A DNA stretch of 64,000 bases from Armatimonadota bacterium (GTDB taxonomy: Bacteria; Armatimonadota; Fimbriimonadia; Fimbriimonadales; Fimbriimonadaceae). Below, piece after piece: positions 34,289-42,742 of this stretch; position 1 is the stretch's first letter, and each line of letters opens with the position of its first letter. The position numbers and the translations under genes are program-made. The notes under the pieces are model-generated. The model saw only the letters and a program-made list of their open reading frames with translations, was not told the DNA's origin and searched no databases. The stretch spans positions 124,001 through 188,000 of the forward strand of contig WGMG01000007.1 of NCBI GenBank assembly GCA_016125185.1. Direction: 5' to 3'.

Positions 34289-34693
34289 GTGAGGGTCCGA
34301 AATCGAAAACGAGGCGTAACATACGTCGAGGTCGTCGTCGCTTCGGCCTTCCTTGCCGCCTGCGCTGCAACCGTTGCCGATTCGCTGGCGTTTTCGATGC
34401 GCAATATCAGCTACGCCCAGCGCCGCTCGATCATTCAGGCTTACGTTCAGTCGGTGGTTGACGCCACTCGGAGCAGCACTCTCACCGCTCTGCCTGCCGA
34501 CAGCACATCCACCACAACCGTCACGCTGGTCCGTAGTCGAACGGTGACGATCACCAAGAAGCTAACCCAGGTCACTGGCCTCAACCTCACTTTGCTGCAA
34601 GTTTCGGCCACCTGGCAAGAGAGCCGCGGCTCTCGCTTCTTTACCGACTCGCTCACCTACGAGGTCTACCTGCGAGGGCCGGACAATGCGTAA
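34289..34693 (+). CDS. Minor prepilin, PilV-like
   Basis: A 134-residue protein with a prepilin signal: basic VRVRNRKRG, cleavage before V10 and glutamate E14 in VTYVE, followed by the hydrophobic helix VVVASAFLAACAATVADSLAF. The globular part is small and beta-rich. It starts with GTG and opens a run of three minor prepilins that overlap each other (8 bp with the next). In type IV pilus systems the minor pilins prime assembly at the inner membrane. The PilV label is by position and size only. Confidence 0.75.
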   Translation: MRVRNRKRGVTYVEVVVASAFLAACAATVADSLAFSMRNISYAQRRSIIQAYVQSVVDATRSSTLTALPADSTSTTTVTLVRSRTVTITKKLTQVTGLNLTLLQVSATWQESRGSRFFTDSLTYEVYLRGPDNA

Positions 34694-35357
34694 ACGCGGA
34701 ACGACGCTCGTCGAGATGCTTTTCACGATGACCCTGATGGTTGTGACGATGGGTGCCGCCGTCACGCTTTACGCCTTTGTGGCCGCGCGAACCGGCGACT
34801 CGATCACCCAATACAACGTCTTTCAGCAAACCAATGGCCTAATGAAGTCGATGGCGAAGACCGCCTCCAATGCCATCAAATGCGAAAGCATCACTCTGGG
34901 CTCGGTGACCGCTCTTAAATGCACGATGCCAGACTCTGGCACCGATTACGACAACGACGGCATCATCGACGAATACCAGCCAACCGGCGTCTACAAGACT
35001 CTTCGAGCCTACTACTCGCCCGGTAAACGCATTTGGTACTTCCCGTCCACCAACCCGATTCGCGTTGGAAACGTCGGCAGCTTTTGGTACCGAGGCATTG
35101 TAACAGATGACACGACCGTGACTTCGTCGAATGTCGATAAAGCCTGGACGTATCCCGTTGGGACCAAGGCCGGCATCTACATCCCTGGCTCGGTGACCTT
35201 CACCCAAGACGCGACGAATTTAGCGACGACCATTACGATCAAAACCGACACGACGTCCACACCCAACCGATCAGTTTCGGGCTACTCCGGCAACAATGCT
35301 CTGCCAATCCCCGACATCACTATGACCAGAACCTGCTTCTGGAAGGCGGGCAAGTGA
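34686..35357 (+). CDS. Minor prepilin, PilW-like, with a calcium-loop motif
   Basis: A 223-residue prepilin: MRKRG, cleavage before T6, E10 in TTLVE, then the helix MLFTMTLMVVTMGAAVTLYAF. Near residue 85 it has DYDNDGIIDEY, which matches the DxDxDGxxD/E pattern of an EF-hand-type calcium loop. The rest is beta-rich and Ser/Thr-rich. It overlaps the previous prepilin by 8 bp, and its stop overlaps the next ATG. PilW is a positional label. Confidence 0.78.
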   Translation: MRKRGTTLVEMLFTMTLMVVTMGAAVTLYAFVAARTGDSITQYNVFQQTNGLMKSMAKTASNAIKCESITLGSVTALKCTMPDSGTDYDNDGIIDEYQPTGVYKTLRAYYSPGKRIWYFPSTNPIRVGNVGSFWYRGIVTDDTTVTSSNVDKAWTYPVGTKAGIYIPGSVTFTQDATNLATTITIKTDTTSTPNRSVSGYSGNNALPIPDITMTRTCFWKAGK

Positions 35358-36388
35358 TGAGACGCCGACGCGCGATGATCATGATCTTTGTCTCGATGAT
35401 GCTCATCGCCATCACGACGATCATCATGGCGTCCGTTGATGTTGGGCGCATGGCCATCACCAAGCAGCGACAGATTGAACGCGATGGCAAATGGCAACTC
35501 TGTCTGGATTCAGCCAAGGCTTATGTCACGGCCAACCTCGTCAGCAAGAGCACATACACGCAAAGTTTCAACCTCACCGTCAATAACATCACGCTCAAAG
35601 TGGACTCCGCCCTTAGCACGTGGCAAACGCCCTACGGCGTCCAAACGACGGTCAAAGGCACCCTTGACGGAAAGTCGAAAACATCGACTCTCTACTTTGG
35701 CAAGCGAGCCACTGTGCAGCCCTGCCAGTTTGGCCTCTTCTTTACATCGGCCATCACGCCGACCGGCAGTGTTTCCAACACCGGCGATCTCTATTATTAC
35801 GGATCGATCGACGGCTCAATGCTGACCATCGGTGGTGATGTATATTCTCCCGACACAACGAGCCCTACATTCTCGAGCCTGACTGGCTCATTCATCGGAC
35901 GCCAACCAGGATTCAAAATCTCGCTAGACGACACCGCTTACGCAAATTCGGCTTCGGTGACGACATCGGGCGATACGACCCTCACGAATCCCTCAAGTCT
36001 GCTTGCGGCTACACAAAGTCAGTTGCGTTATCACACCGGAAACCTAACGATCCGTGGCACTATCACGGGAGAAATCACGATTTTTGTCAAAGGGACGGCC
36101 ACGATCAAAGCCGTCACTCCGCTAACTAACATTCTCAGTCGTCTGGTCGTGATCTGCGACGGCGACGTCTATTTGGATACGGGCACTTCAGGCGTATTTG
36201 TGATCTGCACCGGAATGATTTCATCGACTTCGAGCGGCGGTAACAGAATCGTCAACGGTTCTTTGGCGGGGTCAATTCTGAAGAACACGGATGGCGGCAA
36301 CGGATCCCTAATGACGATCAACTTCGACAACTACTTCGTCGCCAACACGAATGGCGGCTACCGCTACTGGATTCCGGGTCAATGGTAA
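35357..36388 (+). CDS. PilX-like pilus-associated protein
   Basis: A 343-residue protein with a single N-terminal hydrophobic helix after MRRRRA (MIMIFVSMMLIAITTIIM), then a large extracytoplasmic part with repeated beta-strand and glycine-rich sequence (TIRGTITGEITIFVKGTATIKA), like a right-handed beta-helix. The N-terminus lacks the usual G/A-F-T-L-x-E cleavage site, which fits PilX-type proteins in this position. ATG 35357 overlaps the previous stop (ATGA). Function in the pilus is inferred from the gene order. Confidence 0.65.
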   Translation: MRRRRAMIMIFVSMMLIAITTIIMASVDVGRMAITKQRQIERDGKWQLCLDSAKAYVTANLVSKSTYTQSFNLTVNNITLKVDSALSTWQTPYGVQTTVKGTLDGKSKTSTLYFGKRATVQPCQFGLFFTSAITPTGSVSNTGDLYYYGSIDGSMLTIGGDVYSPDTTSPTFSSLTGSFIGRQPGFKISLDDTAYANSASVTTSGDTTLTNPSSLLAATQSQLRYHTGNLTIRGTITGEITIFVKGTATIKAVTPLTNILSRLVVICDGDVYLDTGTSGVFVICTGMISSTSSGGNRIVNGSLAGSILKNTDGGNGSLMTINFDNYFVANTNGGYRYWIPGQW

Positions 36389-36476
36389 GGCAAAACCTAA
36401 AGAGCTTCGTCAAACCTTCCGATGGATACATTGGCAAATCCATGCAATTTCACCGGGTTCTTTGGGGAGGTAGGGC

Positions 36477-38144
36477 ATGAGAAGGAATCTCCTTCTCGCC
36501 TTCCAGGCGGATCGACAGTACCTGCGGTTCCGTTGGCTCATGCTCGGATTCGCAGCGTTTGTCGCCTTTGGCGTTGTCAATCCGCTGTTCATCGGCGCGA
36601 ACCTGGCGATCGCCAGTTTGCTTGGCGTTGGCACCCTTTTCGCGGTAAAGAACCTCGAAATCTACAAGGCGAAGGGGCATCGATATCCCGGCCTTTTGCG
36701 GCTTGCCGATCTCATCGCCCTTTGCGGCGCCAGCATCTTTGATCCAATTAACCTGCGCAACCTTTGGCTGATCGCGATTCCTATCATCCTCATCGAGTGT
36801 CTCAGCACGACCAAGGGGCATCGCTCTTTCCTCTTTACCGCCGTCGCGATCGCCATCGTCAGCTACAACGGCATGATGAAGGGGAACCTCGAGTCGATCG
36901 CCGTTCCCGCCGGCTCCCTCATCTTCACCCAGTTCCTAGGCTATCTGTTTGCCAAATTCCAGGCGAAAGATGGCATCCTTCGCGAGCGTGATCGCCGATT
37001 AACGACGCTCATGAACACGGCCGCCAACATGTCGATGGCCGGTGACCTGCGAAGCCTCATCCTGAGCACGCTTCGCGCCGCCGTCAACGACCTCGGGGCG
37101 AGCGCCGGAACTGTGACCCTCACCTGCGAAGAGGACAATAGCATTCTTCTCACCGAGGCGGCTTACGGCGTCAAGGGTGACTTCGATTTCCCCGTCGTCA
37201 TCACCATGGGCGAGGGCATCTCCGGTTACGTGGCCAAGACCGGCCAGCCGATCACCCTCACGGCCAAAGATGGCGAACTGATCGACTGCGACGGAATCGG
37301 CCTGCCCGTCAAGTCCGCCTACTGTCTTCCGCTCGTCAACCGCGAGTTCGCTGGTGTCGGCGTTTCCCACTCGGAGCTGATGATCGGCGCCATGACCATC
37401 ATCAACTCGGAAGAGAACGTCACCCTCGAACCCGAGGAACTCGACCTTCTGCAAAGTCTCTCCTCGCTTCTCGCCAACGCGGTCCACAACGCCCGCATGG
37501 AAGAGCGATCGCGCGCCACGTTCATCCGAACGCTGGAATCGCTGGCAACCGCACTTGAAGCTCGCGACGAGTACACCCGGGGCCACTCGCAACGCGTTTG
37601 CGATCTGTCGGTCATGATCGGCACCAAGCTCGGTCTGCTTCCGGACGCCCTCGAAGAACTCCGAATCGGAACGATCCTGCACGACATCGGCAAGATCGGC
37701 GTTCCCGACCACATCTTGAATAAGCCTGGCCGTCTGACCGACGAAGAGTTTGCGATCATGCGCACCCACCCGGTCATCGGCTACGAAATCTGCCGCCCGC
37801 TGATGCTCAGCGAAGGCGTGCTCTTGATCATTCGAAATCACCACGAAAAGTTGGATGGCAGCGGCTATCCCGACGGCCTGAAGGGCGGCGAACTCCCGCT
37901 TTCGCTCCGTATCGTTTGCGTCGCCGACGCCTTCGACGCCATGAGCTCTCGCCGACCGTATCGTGGCGTTATGGATATGGGTCACGTGATGGGCGAAATG
38001 TCCAAAGGTGCCGGTATCCAGTTCGACCCCGTCGTCGTCGAAGCCCTCAAGGAACTGTTGACCGCTGGCGAACTCGATCCGCTTTACGTGGACTACTGGA
38101 CCGTCAAGCCGCCGCTGGAAGTTCAGGAGGACCAAGCCGCGTAA
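36477..38144 (+). CDS. HD-GYP protein with membrane and GAF domains
   Basis: A 555-residue protein. Residues about 15-165 hold four to five membrane helices (FAAFVAFGVVNPLFIGANLA and others), residues about 175-330 a GAF domain (VTMGEGISGYVAKTGQPITL), and residues about 345-540 an HD-GYP domain with LHDIGKIGVPDHI (HD pair at 402-403) and NHHEKLDGSGYPDGLKGG (GYP loop). HD-GYP enzymes cleave cyclic di-GMP. All key residues are there, so activity is likely. The gene sits 88 bp after the minor prepilins and 1 bp before pilM, so it is inside the pilus transcript. Confidence 0.93.
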   Translation: MRRNLLLAFQADRQYLRFRWLMLGFAAFVAFGVVNPLFIGANLAIASLLGVGTLFAVKNLEIYKAKGHRYPGLLRLADLIALCGASIFDPINLRNLWLIAIPIILIECLSTTKGHRSFLFTAVAIAIVSYNGMMKGNLESIAVPAGSLIFTQFLGYLFAKFQAKDGILRERDRRLTTLMNTAANMSMAGDLRSLILSTLRAAVNDLGASAGTVTLTCEEDNSILLTEAAYGVKGDFDFPVVITMGEGISGYVAKTGQPITLTAKDGELIDCDGIGLPVKSAYCLPLVNREFAGVGVSHSELMIGAMTIINSEENVTLEPEELDLLQSLSSLLANAVHNARMEERSRATFIRTLESLATALEARDEYTRGHSQRVCDLSVMIGTKLGLLPDALEELRIGTILHDIGKIGVPDHILNKPGRLTDEEFAIMRTHPVIGYEICRPLMLSEGVLLIIRNHHEKLDGSGYPDGLKGGELPLSLRIVCVADAFDAMSSRRPYRGVMDMGHVMGEMSKGAGIQFDPVVVEALKELLTAGELDPLYVDYWTVKPPLEVQEDQAA

Positions 38145-38145
38145 G

Positions 38146-39321
38146 ATGTTTGGCAACTCCTTCCAAGTCGATAAGAGCGGCGCCCAATCTCTGGGCGTCG
38201 ATTTTGGTTCTCGGTCGACGAAAGTTCTCCTTCTCAACCAGATTGGCGATCGCATCGACATTCAGGCCGCCGGGTCATTTACGAACCCTGGCTCGGGAGT
38301 CAAGAACGGCATCATCAGCGAGCCGCGAGAGTTTGGACGCCGACTGGCCAATTATCTGGCCGAAAACTCTGTCTCCTGCGAAACCGCCGTATTCGACATC
38401 CCCAGTAACCTCGCAGTTCTGCGCTGGGTGGTCCTGCCCGATCTCGAAGGCGGGGAACTGAAGGAAGCGGCAAAGTACAAAGTTCGCAAGCACCTGCCCT
38501 TTCCGCTGGATAGCGCCTATATTGAAGTCGCTCAGCGAAACGGCATGGACAAAGACGCGCCTTGCCTCATTGTCGCCGTCCCCAAGAAGGTCATCGACAG
38601 CCGCGCCGAGGCGATTTTGAACGCGGGCATCGTGCCAATTCGTGCCGAATTGGAGGCTCAAGCCATCCTGCGCATCGTCGAGCGAAAGCTCAATCGAAAG
38701 TCGGCCCTCTGGCGCGATGCATCGCTCACCATCATCGACTTTGGCGCGACGAACACCCACATGTACGTCGTGCAGAACCAGCAGTTGCAGTTCATCCGCG
38801 GCGTGAAGTTTGGCTCGGCCATGTTCCACGATGCGGTCTCCAAGGGGCTCAACGTCTCCGCCGAAGAAGCAGAAATCATGCTTCACGACCCGTTCACGGT
38901 CCTTAATGAAGACGGAATCCTAACCCTTCCGTACGAAAACTCTATCGCGTTGGTGAACCTCTCCGCTGAACTGGAAAAGCTAACCCGAGAAGTTTGGCGG
39001 CTCATGCGCTACTTCCGCTCCCTGCACCCGGAGCGAAGCTACGCAGGAATTCTCGACCAGGCGATCCTCGTGGGGGGCCTCGTCGGCCTCGATGGATTTG
39101 CCCATTATCTTGAGCGCAAGCTCGGTCTCCGCATCGAGTTCGCAAGGCCGATTGCCGGAATGATGACCCGGTTCAATCAGGACACCTTTGCGAACGTATC
39201 GAATCGCCAGGAGGCCTATTCTGTCGTCATGGGACTTGCCCTCGCAGGGCTAAGTCAGAACGTGCTGAAGAGGAGTCAAGCCGAAGGTGGACGCGAATAC
39301 AACTGGATCCGCTCAGCATAA
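38146..39321 (+). CDS. pilM: Type IV pilus assembly protein PilM
   Basis: A 391-residue actin-like cytoplasmic protein. The nucleotide-binding phosphate-1 motif is LGVDFGSRSTKVLLL, and phosphate-2 is LTIIDFGATNTHMYVV; the adenosine motif is AILVGGLVGLDGF. It carries the family helix LKEAAKYKVRKHLPFPLDSA. PilM links the cytoplasmic motor to PilN, O and P in the inner membrane. It starts 1 bp after the HD-GYP stop and overlaps pilN by 35 bp. Confidence 0.92.
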   Translation: MFGNSFQVDKSGAQSLGVDFGSRSTKVLLLNQIGDRIDIQAAGSFTNPGSGVKNGIISEPREFGRRLANYLAENSVSCETAVFDIPSNLAVLRWVVLPDLEGGELKEAAKYKVRKHLPFPLDSAYIEVAQRNGMDKDAPCLIVAVPKKVIDSRAEAILNAGIVPIRAELEAQAILRIVERKLNRKSALWRDASLTIIDFGATNTHMYVVQNQQLQFIRGVKFGSAMFHDAVSKGLNVSAEEAEIMLHDPFTVLNEDGILTLPYENSIALVNLSAELEKLTREVWRLMRYFRSLHPERSYAGILDQAILVGGLVGLDGFAHYLERKLGLRIEFARPIAGMMTRFNQDTFANVSNRQEAYSVVMGLALAGLSQNVLKRSQAEGGREYNWIRSA

Positions 39322-39880
39322 GATCAAGACGATCAACGTCGAAGTGAACATGCTCGACGCATGGGCCCTTCAGCGTGTCGAATTGGAAGGCAAGGTCTTG
39401 CGCAAGCTGGGTCTGCTGTCCGGCATCCTCATCACCGCAGTTGCGATGATTCCGTTCCTATGGGGCCTCAACGCCGACCGTGGCCGCAACTTGGAAAGCT
39501 CGCAGATGGCGCTCGCCACTAGCCAACAAAAGCGGGGCGAGTTGGAGCGCCACGCCAAGGAAGTCGCGCCCGGACTCAAGCGTGAGGAAACCATTGTCCG
39601 CTGCCAGCAATATTCCAAGTCGGTCATCGACGAACTCACCAAAGTCATCAACGCTGCACCAGACGGCATGTACTTCGACCAATTGGAAGCCAATATCACG
39701 GGCGGCCAATGCTCAATCAAAGTTGACGCCAATGCGATCACCGCCGCCGTAGGACGATCCTTCATCGATTCGGCATCGAAGGGTTCCAACGTGCTGATGT
39801 CTGGCCAGACGTCGATTCGCCAAAACAAGATGTCCGAAGCGGGCATTGAATTCGATTACCTCAAGAAGGTGGGTTTGTAG
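39287..39880 (+). CDS. pilN: PilN-like inner-membrane protein
   Basis: A 197-residue bitopic protein. The short cytoplasmic N-terminus holds IKTINVEVNML, equivalent to the PilN segment that docks on PilM. A single membrane helix follows at about residues 43-62 (LLSGILITAVAMIPFLWGLN), then a coiled-coil region and a periplasmic alpha/beta domain. The frame starts with GTG at 39287; ATG 39350 is an alternative that would remove the PilM-docking segment. Identification is by position and topology. Confidence 0.8.
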   Translation: MDANTTGSAQHKIKTINVEVNMLDAWALQRVELEGKVLRKLGLLSGILITAVAMIPFLWGLNADRGRNLESSQMALATSQQKRGELERHAKEVAPGLKREETIVRCQQYSKSVIDELTKVINAAPDGMYFDQLEANITGGQCSIKVDANAITAAVGRSFIDSASKGSNVLMSGQTSIRQNKMSEAGIEFDYLKKVGL

Positions 39881-39882
39881 TC

Positions 39883-40452
39883 ATGCGTGGCATCGCCCTT
39901 ATCAACGCCATTACGGTTCGCCGCCTTGACCAGGCCATTCTCGCGACCGGTTCGGTTTCCCTCGTTCTCGGCGTGTTTCTGTTGGGAAGCGCGACGATCA
40001 ACTACTTCCGCAAGAACGAAGTGGAGGTTCGCTTGGCTGCGACTGCCCAAGCCGCCGAGAAGCTTCGCGAAATGATCGACCAGTCGAAGCATGTTCGTTT
40101 TGGGGATCTCAAAGAAAGCACGTCGTCTTACTTCCAAAACACCATCGACCAGACGGCGGCCAAGAATGACTGTCAGCTAATCGAAGTCACCGCCGCTGCC
40201 GAGGAAGGTCCATACCTTTCGCGATACAAGACCGATGCTGACGGAAAAGGTTGGAAGCAGAAGGGTTACCAGTGCCAGGCCATCGGCTCAGCCGAGAACG
40301 CCGTCAAGTTTCTCCGGGACCTGACTTCGATTTCCGCCCCGGTGGAGCTTCAGACAATCGAAATTGCGCCGATAGATAAAGAGTTGGACGGTCATCAGTT
40401 GGTTTCCATCAAGTTTGGAGTCCAGGTGATGCGTCAGGAGGAAGGGGCATGA
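39883..40452 (+). CDS. pilO: PilO-like inner-membrane protein
   Basis: A 189-residue bitopic protein with a membrane helix at about residues 20-40 (LATGSVSLVLGVFLLGSATI), a coiled coil (VRLAATAQAAEKLREMIDQ), and a C-terminal alpha/beta periplasmic domain. PilO pairs with PilN as part of the alignment complex. It starts 2 bp after pilN and overlaps the next gene by 4 bp. Sequence identity with classical PilO is low; the assignment rests on order and topology. Confidence 0.8.
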   Translation: MRGIALINAITVRRLDQAILATGSVSLVLGVFLLGSATINYFRKNEVEVRLAATAQAAEKLREMIDQSKHVRFGDLKESTSSYFQNTIDQTAAKNDCQLIEVTAAAEEGPYLSRYKTDADGKGWKQKGYQCQAIGSAENAVKFLRDLTSISAPVELQTIEIAPIDKELDGHQLVSIKFGVQVMRQEEGA

Positions 40453-41195
40453 AGATCGGTGACCAGAAGCAGGCAATCGCACTCGGCGTAGTCGCCGTTG
40501 GTGCGTTAGGTTTTCTCGGCAAAACCGCCATCGGAATGTTTAGTGGCTCGGCACCACGACCTCTCGTCGTGAAAGAATTGCGCGGCAGCGCCTCGGCCGA
40601 CAACCCAGATCCGACCGACTCGAAGGCTACTACCGAACCCAAAACGGACGAACAAACGGAAACGAAGGCTTCCGAAGCAACGCCAATCGAGGCCACTGCA
40701 AACGAAGCAACCCCCAAGCTTGAGCCCGCGCCCAAGGCCGCGGCGACCATTCAGGTTCCCCTCCGCGACGCATTTGCGAAGTTTCCAACCCAAGCCAAGA
40801 AGGATTCACCGCCGGTAAGTCAGCCGAAACCGATCCACATTCCGAAGGAGACCATGACGCAAACCTCTTCGACCGATGAGGGAGGCGATGTCATGCCGAA
40901 GAGTCCGTTTACCGGGGACATAAGTGGTCCGGGGACAAAGCTGCCGAACGCCCAACCGTCCGATGGTATGCAGTCGCCGGTCAAGAAGGAACCGATCAAA
41001 CTTCGGTTCGATGGCTTCATCGATGCCGGAAAGCCGATGGCCGTTATTACCTTCAAGGATTCAACTTTTAATGTAGCGATCGGCGATTTCATCGACACCG
41101 ACATAGTGATCAAGTCCATCACTGGACAAAGGATTATTGTTCGCGTCGGTCCGATGCTCAAGACGATTTTCGTCGGTCGGGAGATTGAGTTATGA
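40449..41195 (+). CDS. pilP: PilP-like periplasmic protein
   Basis: A 248-residue protein: an N-terminal membrane anchor (IALGVVAVGALGFLGKTAIGM), a disordered region of about 130 residues rich in Ala, Glu, Thr and Pro, and a C-terminal beta domain with IKLRFDGFIDAGKPMAVITF and IIVRVGPMLKTIFVGREIEL. The last part resembles the GspC/PilP HR domain that contacts the secretin. It lacks a lipobox, so it is anchored by the helix rather than a lipid. It overlaps pilO and pilQ by 4 bp each. Confidence 0.75.
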   Translation: MKIGDQKQAIALGVVAVGALGFLGKTAIGMFSGSAPRPLVVKELRGSASADNPDPTDSKATTEPKTDEQTETKASEATPIEATANEATPKLEPAPKAAATIQVPLRDAFAKFPTQAKKDSPPVSQPKPIHIPKETMTQTSSTDEGGDVMPKSPFTGDISGPGTKLPNAQPSDGMQSPVKKEPIKLRFDGFIDAGKPMAVITFKDSTFNVAIGDFIDTDIVIKSITGQRIIVRVGPMLKTIFVGREIEL

Positions 41196-42742
41196 CGTCA
41201 ATTTTGTTAAGTTCCCTTATTTCGCTAAGCTGGCAAAGCTCAACCCTCAGCTTTCTCCACTTGCACGACATGCACCAGCAGGCGGCACGCGCAGCGACAC
41301 ATCCGGCTCCGAACGTGGTTGCCACGAAAACCAAACTCGCGATTCCGCTCACGCTCAAATCGATTTCTTTGACCGACCCGCTGGCGATGGTCCCAGGTGG
41401 GGACAATAGCCCGGCGGCCGGCTCGCCGTTCGCATTTGCCGTCTACCCGTCGGCCCTCGAATCCAAGCTTGTCACCCTCAACCTTTCGGCAACGCCGATT
41501 GAAACCGTGATCGCCAGCCTGAGCCAACAGACCGGTGTGAATATTGTCCTCATGACCAAGGGCGACGAAAAGGTCACGATGAGTGTGAAGAACATGACTC
41601 TTGGCGACGCGCTCAAGCATTTGGCGATGCTCGCCAACCTGCGCACCCTCAGCGTGAATAACGCGGTCGTCATGGCCGACGAGGCGACACTCAAGAGTGC
41701 CTATCCGAAAGAATTCGACGCCGAATACAACACTCCAAAGACACCCGACACTCCGGCTGAACCAACGACTGAAAAGGTTCAGGAAGAGGTGATTCAGCGG
41801 GTCTACACCCTGAAACATCAGGGCGCGATGGAGATCGCCAACGCCCTTAAGGAATATCTGAAAGGCAAAGGGGTGGATATCGTAGCGTTGCCGAATACCA
41901 CGATTCCTAGCCTGACCGGCGCAGGTGGCGGCGGCCTCAATGGTGGCGGCGGCATCCAGACCTCATCTGGCCCGGCTTCCGATTCCCGTCAGAAGCGAGT
42001 GCTGCTCTCCGGCGGTAAGAGTGCGGTCGAGGATGCGCTGAACATTCTTAACCAGATGGATGTGGCCCGTAAGCAGGTCGAAATCACGGTGACGATCCAC
42101 GACGTCTCGAACGATGCCCTCAAAGACGCCGGTTTCACCTGGGACTTCGGACAGACCACGATTTCCGAAACGCCGAGCGGCAACATGAATTTCGGTACGT
42201 TCAAGCGCGACGGGCTTTCCTTTGTGAATACGATTCACGCCCTCGAGACCGCGAACAAAGCCAAGCTCCTTGCTTCGCCAAACGTCAGCGTGATGGACGG
42301 CGAAATCGGCTCGATCTTGATCGGCGAAAAGCGGCGCTTCCCGGTCGTCAACGGAACGAGCGCCAATGGACAATTCATCTATTCGACCGAGGAACAGAAC
42401 GTCGGCATCTACCTACTGGTCTCGACGGATGTGTCGGAAGACGGAACCGTGACCTTGGCCGTCAACGCTCAGGTCTCGTCCATCCTTGGCTTCCTGCAGA
42501 TCAACGGCGGCAGCTATCCGCAGATTTCCACTCGTGAGTCGAAATCGACTCTCATCCTCAAGGATGGCCAAACGATGATCATGGGCGGACTGCTTCGCGA
42601 CGAGGAGATCGTCAACCTGCAAAAGGTTCCGCTCCTCAGCCAGATTCCGTTCTTCGGCGAACTCTTCAAGAGTCGCAACACCCAAAAGAACAGCTCCCAG
42701 CTTCTGATCAGCATCACACCTCACATCATCAATTCTCAATGA
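41192..42742 (+). CDS. pilQ: Secretin (PilQ/GspD family)
   Basis: A 516-residue outer-membrane secretin with a signal peptide at residues 1-20. Residues about 90-170 are an STN-like N domain (LNLSATPIETVIASLSQQTG), residues about 200-290 an N1-type domain (VIQRVYTLKHQGAMEIANAL and LNILNQMDVARKQVEI), and residues about 300-515 the secretin pore, with LLASPNVSVMDGEIG and LILKDGQTMIMGGLLRDEE, then VPLLSQIPFFGELF and LLISITPHI. The length is short compared with PilQ. The pore lets the pilus cross the outer membrane, so the cell should be diderm. Confidence 0.93.
   Translation: MTSILLSSLISLSWQSSTLSFLHLHDMHQQAARAATHPAPNVVATKTKLAIPLTLKSISLTDPLAMVPGGDNSPAAGSPFAFAVYPSALESKLVTLNLSATPIETVIASLSQQTGVNIVLMTKGDEKVTMSVKNMTLGDALKHLAMLANLRTLSVNNAVVMADEATLKSAYPKEFDAEYNTPKTPDTPAEPTTEKVQEEVIQRVYTLKHQGAMEIANALKEYLKGKGVDIVALPNTTIPSLTGAGGGGLNGGGGIQTSSGPASDSRQKRVLLSGGKSAVEDALNILNQMDVARKQVEITVTIHDVSNDALKDAGFTWDFGQTTISETPSGNMNFGTFKRDGLSFVNTIHALETANKAKLLASPNVSVMDGEIGSILIGEKRRFPVVNGTSANGQFIYSTEEQNVGIYLLVSTDVSEDGTVTLAVNAQVSSILGFLQINGGSYPQISTRESKSTLILKDGQTMIMGGLLRDEEIVNLQKVPLLSQIPFFGELFKSRNTQKNSSQLLISITPHIINSQ

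Noticed and set aside
36999-38261. A 420-residue open frame on the minus strand
   Set aside because: It is the mirror of the HD-GYP and pilM genes, which have clear domain motifs; GC-rich codon use opens such shadow frames.
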